From NCBI GenBank assembly GCA_963966765.1, contig CAXAAR010000006.1:1-47289 (forward strand): a stretch of 47,289 bases of DNA. The letters run 5' to 3'. A program made the position numbers and the translations under genes. Below the pieces are notes generated by a model. It was not told the origin of the DNA, searched no databases, and saw only the letters and a program-made list of their open reading frames with translations. This document shows positions 33,790-42,975 of the stretch, one piece after another; positions within the stretch are counted from its first letter, which is position 1, and each line of letters begins with the position of its first letter. Source of the DNA: Aequoribacter sp003520285 (GTDB lineage Bacteria; Pseudomonadota; Gammaproteobacteria; Pseudomonadales; Halieaceae).

Positions 33790-35108
33790 AGCTCCCTATT
33801 CTAATGCTGAGCTTGTCGGCGTGGCTAAGCGGTTGCACTCTAATAACACCCCAAATCAGTGAAATTTCTGATACCGAGATACGTGTTAAGACTGCGGATC
33901 CCGCGCCAGTTGTTGTGCAACCCACTCATTACAAAAGCCAGCCTGTGGATCTGTGGGATCGCATTAGATCTCAAACTCAGTGGGCTTATCCGGATCACCC
34001 CAGTATCAACGAGCAACGAGAACACTATTTACAGCAACCTGGGTTGTTTGAAGCCCTGTCGGAGCGCGCCAGTTGGTACCTTTATTACATTGTCGAGCAA
34101 GTGGAAGCGCGTGATCTTCCGATCGAGCTCGCACTACTACCCATTGTTGAAAGCACTTTGCTACCCGAAGCTATGTCGCACCGCAGCGCCGCTGGCCTGT
34201 GGCAGATCATGCCACGCACGGGCACGCATTTAGGGCTAACCCAAAACTGGTGGTACGACGGCAGACTTGATATCCGCGCATCCACCGATGCAGCACTTAC
34301 TTATTTACAGCATCTGCACGATCGTTTCGATGGTGATTGGCTGCTGGCGTTATCAGCTTATAATGCAGGGGAAACCAGAGTTCGCAGAGCGCAAAGAGCC
34401 AATGCGAAGCGCGGTTTACCAACCGACTACTGGTCTCTCAGTCTGCCTCGCGAGACCAGACACTACCTACCGCGGCTGCTCGCCTTAACGCAAATCGTTC
34501 AGCAGCCAGAGCGCTATAACGTCACGCTGGCGACAGTTCCCAATCAGCCCGCCTTTGCGTCTGTACCGCTCAGCGGTCAGATTGAAGTAAAGCAGTTTGC
34601 TCAGTCGTTAGCGCTCCAAGAGCATGAGTTGAGACGATTCAACCCCGGCATTCTGCGCTGGGCGACCGATCCTAATGGGGTCAAAGAGGTGTTAGTGCCG
34701 ATGCACACAATGGCGGATGCACACGCCATAGCTCAGTCAACCACTGCCGTGGCACCGGTTCAGTGGCATCGCTACACCATCAAAAATGGCGACAGCTTAA
34801 TTAAAATTGCTCGCCAGTTCGGGGTCGAGGTCGCCTTGCTGAGAGCAGCCAACGATATTACTGGCAGCCTAATTCGAACCGGGAAAACGCTTATGATCCC
34901 GGTGGGAGATGGTACAGCACACAAAGTGGCGTCATCGGATGATCAGCGATCGACACTACGCTATACCGTCCGCCCGGGCGATTCGCTCTATAAGATCGCC
35001 AGTCGCTTTCAAACTAGCATTAGCAATTTAGTGGTCTGGAATGGGCTAGATCCCGCTGACTACCTAAAACCCGGGCAACGGCTCACACTGTTCCCATCGG
35101 AAACTTAA
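33786..35108 (+). CDS. mltD: Membrane-bound lytic murein transglycosylase D
   Basis: A roughly 440-residue lipoprotein. I infer a TTG start at 33786 overlapping the gloB stop (TTGA), because it puts a short lipoprotein signal (KLPILMLSLSAWLSGC, lipobox LSGC) at the N-terminus. GTG at 33771 is the alternative. The SLT domain (about 95-220) has the catalytic glutamate in LLPIVESTLLPEAMSH and the AAGLWQIMP signature. Two LysM repeats occupy the C-terminus (YTIKNGDSLIKIARQFGV and YTVRPGDSLYKIASRFQT). It cleaves peptidoglycan glycan strands at the outer membrane. It ends in TTAA shared with the stop of the convergent helicase gene. Confidence 0.94.
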   Translation: MKLPILMLSLSAWLSGCTLITPQISEISDTEIRVKTADPAPVVVQPTHYKSQPVDLWDRIRSQTQWAYPDHPSINEQREHYLQQPGLFEALSERASWYLYYIVEQVEARDLPIELALLPIVESTLLPEAMSHRSAAGLWQIMPRTGTHLGLTQNWWYDGRLDIRASTDAALTYLQHLHDRFDGDWLLALSAYNAGETRVRRAQRANAKRGLPTDYWSLSLPRETRHYLPRLLALTQIVQQPERYNVTLATVPNQPAFASVPLSGQIEVKQFAQSLALQEHELRRFNPGILRWATDPNGVKEVLVPMHTMADAHAIAQSTTAVAPVQWHRYTIKNGDSLIKIARQFGVEVALLRAANDITGSLIRTGKTLMIPVGDGTAHKVASSDDQRSTLRYTVRPGDSLYKIASRFQTSISNLVVWNGLDPADYLKPGQRLTLFPSET

Positions 35109-38100
35109 CGCTCGAACCGAATCAGCGACTGAGTATGGGTCAAATACAGGCATACCTCTGCTTGCACCCCTCTGAAGCGCTCATACAAACTCCGATACGA
35201 CTCAAGTTGTTCCCAATACAGGGATGCCATTCTGTCTTTGAACTCCTGCTCTGACTCCCCACTAGCCGGTTGACCCGTTTTAAAATCGACAATGTAGACT
35301 TCGGGTTTACTGACATGTCGCAATACCAGATCGAGGACACGAGTTTTAGGTTCGCCATCGATTTGCTCGACAATCGGAAACTCTGGCTCGCGAATCCAAT
35401 CTGGATCGGTAAACAACCAAGGTGCGTGCTCAGAATCCGCGGTTCTCAGAATTGTTGCGGCAATCAGCTCAACTTCCTTCAAGGCCGATTCAACACTTAA
35501 TCCAGATTCTAATAACTCCTTTGTAATTATCTGTTTTTTATTGTTTGTTAGGCGTGGAATCTCAGACTTTCGTAACGCAAACTCAAACAGCTTGTGAATC
35601 AGGGTGCCGCGCAGTGCCAAACCTGACTCTGTCGCTGATTCAGTGCCCAAGCCATTCACTTCGATACTACTGCGTTCGCACTGAGGAGACACAGAATGAT
35701 GCCCCTGACGAGACACTCGCCGATATTGAGGCGGGCTTACGACGCTTTGCGGGGAGTCGTCAGAGGTCGGTGTAACACACTCCTGCCAGTGCACCTGATC
35801 CACCACTGCAGGCCAGATCTGATGTAACAGCGAGGTCGCTGCGGGCTTTGGCACCTCGTCATTAGTTGGTGTCGAAAAGCTGGCGGTGATGAGCAAAGAG
35901 CGCTTGGCCCTAGTAGCTGCGACATAGAGCAAACGCTTAGATTCCTCTAGATCGAGCATTTTGTTGCGGTGATGCAGCCAGTTACCGATGCCAGGGGCCT
36001 CTTCGGGCTCATTCTTAGTACATCCAATCAGAAAGCCGTAATTTGAGCTCGAGTTCACTTCGCCCCAAGCAAATAAGGGTCGACTTTCCGTTCGAGTGCC
36101 GCGAGCCGCCTGCACCAGTATGACGCGATCAAACTCTAAGCCCTTTGACTTGTGCATCGTCATAATGTCGACTTGAGCATCCCCTGAATGGCTCATACGA
36201 TGAGACGACAAGCGCGCTTCAAGAGATTCAGCGGAGTCTATCAGGTCTGGAGAGGCCTCGATCAACTCGATCAATGCAGCGATCGCAAGCTGGTCGGATT
36301 GCGCGGAATAGATCATCGGCCCCACCAATCCCTGCCACAGGGTCTCTAACCAAACGCGCGTGTTTCGGCGATAACGGGTATCAATCGCGTATTGCAGAAC
36401 ACCCAGCACAGGGGACGCTTGTTGGGTGAAATCAGGGGGACACTCAGCTGTTGATAGGTAATGAGTCAGACCCTCGATCAGATCGCACTGTTCATGGCGC
36501 TCCATCCAGTCGATAAACGCTGTGAGCTCTGCTAGCCGAATTCCACACCACGGCGCGCGCAAGACCGATAAGCCGGCATGAATATCGGTTGGATCAGAGA
36601 GGAGCCGCAGCGCGTTACACATATCGACAGCGGCGACCGAATCCAGCACAGCACTGATATCAGTGGCACCGACGCGTATACCGGCAGATTGCAGGGCTAG
36701 GATGATCGGGCGCAAATGGCCTCTGGAGCGCCCCAGCACCGCAATACTGTCGGTAGAGCTCGTCGAAAGCCAATGTTGGACCTGAGCGACAACCGCCGCA
36801 CATTCTGCAGTACTGGCCTCGGTGCCATGAAATCCTAGAATAGTGACCTCGCCGCCCGAGGATTGTTGCGGCTCAGCGATGCTTGCCTGCACCCTCCGTT
36901 GTTGCGCGCGTCCTCTGGCGTCGGTGTCGGCAAAGACGGAATTTACCCACTCCACGATTTCTCGGCGAGATCTAAAATTACTGCTGAGCGCAGCAGGCTC
37001 GGGTATTAGACCATTAAATCCGGCGTCTTGTGCTCGGATAAAAAGATCAACTTGCGCTCCCCTGAACCGATAAATGGACTGCATTGCATCACCCACAAGA
37101 AACAGAGTGTTAGGTGCAGCGGGATTGCTATGATTATGTTCCTCCCAGCCCCTAGTCAACCGTCTGACCAACTCATACTGATGGGTTGAGGTGTCCTGAA
37201 ACTCATCGACTAACAGATGTTTGATTTGATAATCAAGTCTCAAAGCCAGATCACTGGGCGCGTCATCAGGCCCCAGCGCGTCGAGTGCCGATGCAGCGAT
37301 TTGAGTGAAATCAACCGACTGTCGGTGCTGGCAAACGAGCCAGAATTGGGCCAATAAATGCGGCAAAATCGCTACTGTATGAACCACTAATTCCCAAGAG
37401 CTATCTGCCTCGAGCGTGCTGGGCATAAGAGCAAGGTCGGTAAAGACCTCGGTACTGAGCTCGGCGGTGATAGAGCCGCTTACCTCAGACCACAGAGCTT
37501 TCAACGCACTCTTTGGCGCAAACCCCTGCCTAACATCGATATCCCTTCGCCACAGTCCTTTCTGTGTCCGCAAAAACCGCTCGACTCGTTGCCAGCTCTT
37601 CAGACTAGAATGGGAATCACTGAGTGGTGGGTAATCGATCCCCTCTATTGTCGCAAGTTCAGCCAAGATCATCTGTAATGGGGCAATCCATGGTAAAAAG
37701 GTCTGGTGCAAAGTGGCTGCTTCAGTAGCGGCAAGCGCCTCCCATGTTTGCTGCATGAGTTGTCGTGCTTCATCCGCTCGCGCAGTGGGAAATAACGCCA
37801 ATTGCCACTGCTCACGCTTAGCCATTAGCGACGAGAGCCAGCTGATGGTTTGCTCCCAGCGATTGCCCATCACCGCAAGCAGGGCCGTCAGGTGCGCCTG
37901 AAGCTCTTGGTCTTGGGTATTCAAAAGCTCTAAAGCCGCCTCGCGGTAGAGCTCACCGGGATCGTCTGCAGGCTGAATTGCACCGCCCAATCGGCTAGAT
38001 ATTGGCATCTGTAATGTTAAAGTTGCGCAGAAGGCATCGATCGTCATTATTCTGAGGCGATTCAAACGCTGCTCTATTTGCCATCCGCAACGGTCGCTCT

Positions 38101-38389
38101 GCTCGAGCGCAGCAACTGCCGCATCGTACAACCCTTGCTGATACTCTTCGAGCGACTCTCGTCGAGCTGTGCGAGCCAACTCTAAAGCCTCGCCAATCCT
38201 AACTCTCATCTCGGCAGCAGCCTTTCTGGTAAAAGTGATGGCCACTATCGCTTCAGGTTGATCAACTCGGGTGAGCAGTCGCAGGAATCGCAAAATAAGA
38301 AGACTCGTTTTACCTGAGCCAGCAGGTGCAGTGACGCAGAAGCTGCGCACAGGATCCGTCGCTGCGGAGCGCATTTGTTCATCACTCAT
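35105..38389 (-). CDS. AddA-like UvrD/Rep helicase-nuclease subunit
   Basis: A 1094-residue protein combining a superfamily 1A helicase and a PD-(D/E)xK nuclease. Walker A is APAGSGKT with K27, and motif II is LLVDEFQDTSTHQY. Motif VI-type VAATRAKRSLLIT and MTMHKSKGLEFDRVIL are present. The C-terminal RecB-family nuclease has D1020 in RVLDLVL and D1035/K1037 in YIVDFKTG, then QLESYRSLYERF. I start at 38387-38389 (MSDEQMRSAATD), inside the end of the AddB-like gene (8-base overlap); a frame from 38482 is not supported. Together they should resect double-strand breaks. Whether recBCD also exists in this genome cannot be seen. Confidence 0.93.
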   Translation of the reverse strand: MSDEQMRSAATDPVRSFCVTAPAGSGKTSLLILRFLRLLTRVDQPEAIVAITFTRKAAAEMRVRIGEALELARTARRESLEEYQQGLYDAAVAALEQSDRCGWQIEQRLNRLRIMTIDAFCATLTLQMPISSRLGGAIQPADDPGELYREAALELLNTQDQELQAHLTALLAVMGNRWEQTISWLSSLMAKREQWQLALFPTARADEARQLMQQTWEALAATEAATLHQTFLPWIAPLQMILAELATIEGIDYPPLSDSHSSLKSWQRVERFLRTQKGLWRRDIDVRQGFAPKSALKALWSEVSGSITAELSTEVFTDLALMPSTLEADSSWELVVHTVAILPHLLAQFWLVCQHRQSVDFTQIAASALDALGPDDAPSDLALRLDYQIKHLLVDEFQDTSTHQYELVRRLTRGWEEHNHSNPAAPNTLFLVGDAMQSIYRFRGAQVDLFIRAQDAGFNGLIPEPAALSSNFRSRREIVEWVNSVFADTDARGRAQQRRVQASIAEPQQSSGGEVTILGFHGTEASTAECAAVVAQVQHWLSTSSTDSIAVLGRSRGHLRPIILALQSAGIRVGATDISAVLDSVAAVDMCNALRLLSDPTDIHAGLSVLRAPWCGIRLAELTAFIDWMERHEQCDLIEGLTHYLSTAECPPDFTQQASPVLGVLQYAIDTRYRRNTRVWLETLWQGLVGPMIYSAQSDQLAIAALIELIEASPDLIDSAESLEARLSSHRMSHSGDAQVDIMTMHKSKGLEFDRVILVQAARGTRTESRPLFAWGEVNSSSNYGFLIGCTKNEPEEAPGIGNWLHHRNKMLDLEESKRLLYVAATRAKRSLLITASFSTPTNDEVPKPAATSLLHQIWPAVVDQVHWQECVTPTSDDSPQSVVSPPQYRRVSRQGHHSVSPQCERSSIEVNGLGTESATESGLALRGTLIHKLFEFALRKSEIPRLTNNKKQIITKELLESGLSVESALKEVELIAATILRTADSEHAPWLFTDPDWIREPEFPIVEQIDGEPKTRVLDLVLRHVSKPEVYIVDFKTGQPASGESEQEFKDRMASLYWEQLESYRSLYERFRGVQAEVCLYLTHTQSLIRFER

Positions 38390-40997
38390 CGGTTTCACCT
38401 TCACCCAGAGCATCAGCGATGCGGCATATTCCAGCGTAGGAACAATAGTCGCATCCAGAGCGTGAAGGCGTGACCGCCGCAAAACCCGCGACTAACTCGC
38501 GGGCCAACACCCCCACTTCCTCTTCCCATCGAGACCTTAGTTCGGGCCAGTCCTCTACCACTTTCACACCCTTGTGGACATCTTGCTGAGCCACACCTTT
38601 CAGAGCATAGGGCTTATTCGCCGAAGCCTCGGCGAATAGGGCCGCGCCAACGTGTTCACCCATGGCCAAGGAATACAGCGGTAGTTGCGGCTGCTCTAGC
38701 CTTCCCTCAAACCAACTTGAGGTCTTCGGAGCTGAACTTTTGTAGTCGATGATTGCGATTGCACCGTCCGCCAAAGACTCAATTCTATCAACACGCATCC
38801 CTACTGTGATCCCATCAATCGACCACTCCAAGGGCGTTTCGTGGCTAAGCACTTTGAATTGTTTTCGATTCAAATCAAACTCGAGTGATGCCATCAGAAT
38901 GGCTTTAAGACGTTCCTTTTCCGCTATCAACGCGACCTCTGCCACCATCCGCTGTCGCTGTGAGGTCAGAGTATTCACCGCTTCGGTCACCGCCCGATCA
39001 ACCACTTCAGTTGTAATATCATTTGGAGATGATGCGTATAACCACATGAATTCAAACGCTTTATGAACCAGACTCCCTTGTTCCATAGCGGAGAATCCGT
39101 CGACTAAAGACTCATAAGGCTCAGCTCTTAGACGCAGGTTGGTGTAGCCCTTAAATGGGCACTGCGCTTGGTATGCCAGATGGTAGCTCCCCACTCGACG
39201 ACGTTTGTTATCTGCAGGGATCGGTATCCCATAGGTATCATCGAATGATTCCCACAGAGGCGTGCAAGTGTCCGCACTCGGCTCAGAAACCGATGGTAAC
39301 GTCAACTGAGGTACCAAACTGCCAAGAATGGGCGTTGGCTGGACCTTCTGCTCATCCGCCACATCCACGTAAACATAAGCGACAGATCGAGCCCGATAAG
39401 TGAACCCCCACAGCAACTGAGACGCCAACTCATACTCTCGATCAGGACAAGTTCTAGGGAGCAGATGAGCTCGCTGCATACCCCTCGGCAGATAGGGAGA
39501 CAACGACACCGTCTCTGGAAATCGATCCACCGAGCAGTCGAGCACGAACACATGATCAAAAAAGAGGCCGCTCGCCTCGAGTGTTCCCAGCACCTGCACC
39601 GAATATGTAGGGGTCTCGGGCTGAAATACGGTGCGTTGGAGCGATTGCTGGAAGTGCGCCAGCGCTGCTTTGTGCGACCACTGTGATTCGATGCGATCCC
39701 ACCGTCCAAGACCGGTTAATACTCGAGCCCACAAAGACTGCGCCTGATACTCAACGCTATCAACCACTCGTGATCCCGGCCAGCCACAGGCCTCGAGCAT
39801 CTCATTCCAGCGAGAGGCATGTTCATGCAACGGTCTTGATTGCAACGAGACGCGTGCGTATCGCGACCAAAAAGCGGCAAACCGAGCCTTTGGCATCCGC
39901 GCTGAGAGGACCTCACAAATCGCAGTTAACGCGCCTAGTGACAGCTCTCGCGGCGACAACGAGGCGATAATCTTGCGGAGACTGCGCGCTTCCTGTGGGC
40001 TCGCAGTCAGCGTCAAAAAGGGGGAATGCAGCAGCGCAATTAGTTCTCTGGGTAATAAATCACCATTGAGTAACTTAAGAACCTGAAGTGCCGCGCTAAT
40101 TATAGGCACGTCAACGGCTGCAAGGCCGGCAGAAAAATTAACAGGCAGCGCAGCGTAGCTATCATCTAACACCCCGAAGGCACTGCGAAGGTGATAATCA
40201 ATCTGCTCTCGATCCCGCTGCAACTCGGGCGCTACGAGCGTAATACGGGCTTCAGGATCGGTCCGATGCAGCGCCGCTATCTGCTGAGCAATCGTGCTGA
40301 GGGCCTGATTTGCCTCGGGAAAGGCCGACAAAGTGACAGCCTGTGTTGGTTCTGGTCGCGTGGTGGTATCGCAGTCGACCAGTTCTTCGAAAAAACGTTC
40401 TAGCACCACTCGCTGCAAGGGTGTGAGTGTTTGAAAATCCACCAAGACTGCTCGCTTTTGGCGACTCGACTTAACTTGACCCAGCGCCGCCCAGAGCTGG
40501 CTCGAAGACTTCAGGTTGCGCACCTCGAGCGTCGTCCGGACACTGTGCCGCCATCGGAGAAAGGCGGCTGAGTCGGGCTCTGCGGACATCAAATGTTTGA
40601 AATGTGCCCCACTGTCTAGCAGAAAGTGATCGATGAGCTCGTCAGCTTGACAAGCCTCCCTAGCGACTTGAGCGCTCGACAACCAAGAAAAGTCAGTTTG
40701 TTGCTGGGCGTCGACATCGATCGCGCCCTGCCAAAAATACAGCAACTCGTCCTGAGTCAGAGGCTCAACCAAATCATATTCCAACGCCCAGCGCTGCATT
40801 GCCTGATTCAGGGATCTAACAGCAAGCGGCTGCCACGCTTGGCTGCCCTGTTCAATTTGCCACTGGTGATACGCTTGCTCTATCGCCCGAGCCATACGTT
40901 CATTGGGTGTGAAGAAGACCGTATCAGGTTCACACCAAGGTAACAGAACCTGAATATCATAAGGCACACTCGAACTAGGCAACGCTTTCTCCCACAT
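38382..40997 (-). CDS. AddB-like double-strand-break repair nuclease (TIGR03623-type)
   Basis: An 871-residue partner of the AddA-like protein. The N-terminal helicase-like region (VFFTPNERMARAIEQAY) has no Walker A motif. The C-terminal nuclease has RVDRIESLADGAIAIIDYKS (D751, K753) and QPQLPLYSLA. Four cysteines, C613 in QAQCPFKGY and C849, C852 and C858 in GCDYCSYAGIC, match the C-xn-C-x2-C-x5-C iron-sulfur staple of AddB nucleases. The family assignment to TIGR03623, described as AddB-related probable DNA repair proteins, is from memory. It is divergent from aroG. Confidence 0.9.
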   Translation of the reverse strand: MWEKALPSSSVPYDIQVLLPWCEPDTVFFTPNERMARAIEQAYHQWQIEQGSQAWQPLAVRSLNQAMQRWALEYDLVEPLTQDELLYFWQGAIDVDAQQQTDFSWLSSAQVAREACQADELIDHFLLDSGAHFKHLMSAEPDSAAFLRWRHSVRTTLEVRNLKSSSQLWAALGQVKSSRQKRAVLVDFQTLTPLQRVVLERFFEELVDCDTTTRPEPTQAVTLSAFPEANQALSTIAQQIAALHRTDPEARITLVAPELQRDREQIDYHLRSAFGVLDDSYAALPVNFSAGLAAVDVPIISAALQVLKLLNGDLLPRELIALLHSPFLTLTASPQEARSLRKIIASLSPRELSLGALTAICEVLSARMPKARFAAFWSRYARVSLQSRPLHEHASRWNEMLEACGWPGSRVVDSVEYQAQSLWARVLTGLGRWDRIESQWSHKAALAHFQQSLQRTVFQPETPTYSVQVLGTLEASGLFFDHVFVLDCSVDRFPETVSLSPYLPRGMQRAHLLPRTCPDREYELASQLLWGFTYRARSVAYVYVDVADEQKVQPTPILGSLVPQLTLPSVSEPSADTCTPLWESFDDTYGIPIPADNKRRRVGSYHLAYQAQCPFKGYTNLRLRAEPYESLVDGFSAMEQGSLVHKAFEFMWLYASSPNDITTEVVDRAVTEAVNTLTSQRQRMVAEVALIAEKERLKAILMASLEFDLNRKQFKVLSHETPLEWSIDGITVGMRVDRIESLADGAIAIIDYKSSAPKTSSWFEGRLEQPQLPLYSLAMGEHVGAALFAEASANKPYALKGVAQQDVHKGVKVVEDWPELRSRWEEEVGVLARELVAGFAAVTPSRSGCDYCSYAGICRIADALGEGETDE

Positions 40998-41086
40998 TAA
41001 GGCTATGCGTGACCGATCAAAGTCGGTAAAATCTCGCGCCTCTGGTCTAATCCAACTCTGCGCCGCGGTGCAGAAGGTTACATTGA

Positions 41087-42172
41087 ATGAAAACTAACGC
41101 TATCCACGATATCAATATTGAATCGCAAAGTCTCTTAATAACCCCGCACGAACTGAAGCAAGAGATCCCAGCGTCGGCACTTGCCTATGAGCAGGTAGCT
41201 CAGTCGCGACAAACCATCAAAGATATTCTCGACGGGAAAGATACTCGTTTATTTGTGGTAGTCGGTCCCTGTTCAATTCATGACCCCAACGCCGCCTTAG
41301 ACTATGCCACGCGTCTTAAAGCGCTTGCCGATGAGCTGAGCGATACGCTCTATATTGTTATGCGCGTCTACTTCGAGAAGCCTCGGACAACGGTCGGCTG
41401 GAAAGGACTCATCAATGATCCTCACCTCGACGACTCGTTCCAAATCGAAGATGGTCTGCGTTTGGGGCGCCGATTATTGCTCGATATTCTTGAATCGGGA
41501 TTGCCAACGGCAACAGAGGCGTTAGATCCAATATCACCGCAGTATCTGCAAGACCTTATTAGCTGGTCAGCGATTGGCGCGAGAACGACCGAATCACAGA
41601 CGCATCGAGAAATGGCGAGTGGCTTGAGTGGTCCAGTCGGGTTCAAGAATGGCACCGACGGTGGCGTTGAAGTCGCCACCAATGCCATTAAATCTGCCAC
41701 CAAGCCCCATCGATTCTTGGGCTTGTCTAACGATGGCCGTGTTTCCGTCGTCACCACCCGGGGAAATGGACATGCACATGTTGTATTAAGAGGTGGTAGT
41801 GCGGGGCCGAATTACGATTCTGTGAGCGTCGCCTTGGTTGAAGAGGCTTTGAAGCAAGCCGCCCTGCCCCTCAATATCATGATCGACTGTAGCCATGCCA
41901 ACTCCAATAAAGACCCGGAGCAGCAAGTCAATGTATTGAACAGCGTCGCTAACCAAATTAATGCTGGCAACACCTCGATCGTCGGCCTCATGATTGAAAG
42001 TCACATCAACGCGGGTCAGCAAACGTTAAAGGGAGACCCCAAAGCGCTTACTTACGGAGTCTCAATCACAGATGGCTGTATTGGTTGGGAAACAACAGAA
42101 AGAGCTCTGCATGAACTGCGCCAAAGCATTCGAGCTAAATTGGCAGTGCGCAGGCTTCCCAAAGAAGGATAA
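41087..42172 (+). CDS. aroG: 3-deoxy-7-phosphoheptulonate (DAHP) synthase, class I
   Basis: A 361-residue enzyme condensing phosphoenolpyruvate and erythrose 4-phosphate, the first step of aromatic amino acid synthesis. FVVVGPCSIHDPNAALDYA, YFEKPRTTVGWKGLINDP, GARTTESQTHREMASGLSGP and IDCSHANSNKD are all class I alpha hallmarks. Which aromatic amino acid feeds back cannot be told from sequence by eye, so aroG rather than aroF/aroH is a family-level label. TAAAAT at 41027-41032 is a candidate -10. A leader peptide or attenuator is not visible in the 89-base gap. Confidence 0.95.
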   Translation: MKTNAIHDINIESQSLLITPHELKQEIPASALAYEQVAQSRQTIKDILDGKDTRLFVVVGPCSIHDPNAALDYATRLKALADELSDTLYIVMRVYFEKPRTTVGWKGLINDPHLDDSFQIEDGLRLGRRLLLDILESGLPTATEALDPISPQYLQDLISWSAIGARTTESQTHREMASGLSGPVGFKNGTDGGVEVATNAIKSATKPHRFLGLSNDGRVSVVTTRGNGHAHVVLRGGSAGPNYDSVSVALVEEALKQAALPLNIMIDCSHANSNKDPEQQVNVLNSVANQINAGNTSIVGLMIESHINAGQQTLKGDPKALTYGVSITDGCIGWETTERALHELRQSIRAKLAVRRLPKEG

Positions 42173-42240
42173 GCTGCGCACCGCGTCGAGGAAACACGCG
42201 CAGGGGTGAATGAGATTGGTCTATGCGGTGCCCTGCGGCT
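42172..42240. terminator. Long inverted repeat bridging the stop codons of aroG and nfuA
   Basis: AGCTGC-GCACCGC (42172-42184) pairs with GCGGTGC-CCT-GCGGCT (42225-42240), a 7-bp and a 6-bp stem (one G-T pair) separated by a 3-base bulge, with a 40-base loop. The ends fall exactly on the aroG TAA (42170-42172) and nfuA stop (42239-42241). No T-run is present. Confidence 0.5.
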
Positions 42241-42814
42241 AGTAATAAGCCTGTGATTTATCGGTATGATCGGTCACGTCGCGAACACCCGTGAGCTCTG
42301 GCACCTGCTCGAGTAAACTTTTCTCGACACCGCCTTTTAGCGTTTGATCCACCATGCCGCAGCCTTGACAGCCACCGCCAAACTTTAAAATCGCCACCGA
42401 TTCCTCGGTCACTTCGACTAACGAGACCTCTCCCCCGTGCGCCGCGAGTGCCGGGTTTACCTCGTTATATAAGATGTAGTTAATCCGATCCTCGACCGGG
42501 CTGTCATCGTCAACTCGCGGCAACTTGGCATTGGGTGCCTTAATCGTTAATTGTCCGCCCATGCGGTCTTTGTTGTAATCCACCAAAGCGTCTTCTAAGA
42601 ACGGGATGCTGCGCAACTCAATATAAGCGGTAATCGGGCCAAATACTTGTGTTTGATCTGTCTCAACCACGTCATCTGCTCGGCAATAGGCGATACACGT
42701 TTCCGCTTTTGGCGTACCCGGTTGATTGATGAATACACGCACGCCGAGGGCACCGTCCTGCTTCGCCAAAAGCTCTGCGAGATAATTTTGCGCGGATTCC
42801 GTTATTGTAAACAT
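42239..42814 (-). CDS. nfuA: Fe-S cluster biogenesis protein NfuA
   Basis: A 191-residue carrier that delivers [4Fe-4S] clusters to targets such as aconitase and supports growth under oxidative or iron stress. The N-terminal degenerate A-type domain (about 1-95) lacks the usual cysteines, as in E. coli NfuA; the C-terminal Nfu domain has the cluster CxxC in GGGCQGCGMVDQTLKGG. I start at 42812-42814 (MFTITESAQNYLAELL); an ATG at 42856 would add 14 residues not found in the family. The promoter region holds a dyad. Confidence 0.96.
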   Translation of the reverse strand: MFTITESAQNYLAELLAKQDGALGVRVFINQPGTPKAETCIAYCRADDVVETDQTQVFGPITAYIELRSIPFLEDALVDYNKDRMGGQLTIKAPNAKLPRVDDDSPVEDRINYILYNEVNPALAAHGGEVSLVEVTEESVAILKFGGGCQGCGMVDQTLKGGVEKSLLEQVPELTGVRDVTDHTDKSQAYY

Positions 42815-42826
42815 GCCAACCCCTAT

Positions 42827-42852
42827 CCTTAGTAAAACGCTAAGGTATTCTA
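42827..42852 (-). promoter_or_regulatory. nfuA extended -10 with dyad over the predicted transcript start
   Basis: On the minus strand TGT-TAGAAT (hexamer at 42852-42847) is an extended -10. Immediately downstream, a perfect dyad CCTTAG-N7-CTAAGG (42827-42845) covers the predicted start site near 42840, a position suited to a repressor. It does not resemble the IscR sites I know. Confidence 0.45.
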
Positions 42853-42934
42853 ACAAGGTGCTCTTACAAAATCGAACAAATATTAGACTTGCGGATGATA
42901 TGTCCGCTTTTACGATCTCAATTTAAGCCAAACC

Positions 42935-42943
42935 TGCTACAAT
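42935..42943 (+). promoter_or_regulatory. metH extended -10
   Basis: TG-C-TACAAT (42935-42943), with start expected near 42950 and thus a leader of about 26 bases before the metH ATG. This is too short for a cobalamin or S-adenosylhomocysteine riboswitch. Confidence 0.5.
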
Positions 42944-42975
42944 CGCCCACGACCGAATATCGAGCCTACTCAAAA

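Noticed and set aside
42857..42975. Cobalamin or SAH riboswitch before metH.
   Set aside because: The predicted leader is about 26 bases and contains no matching conserved core.
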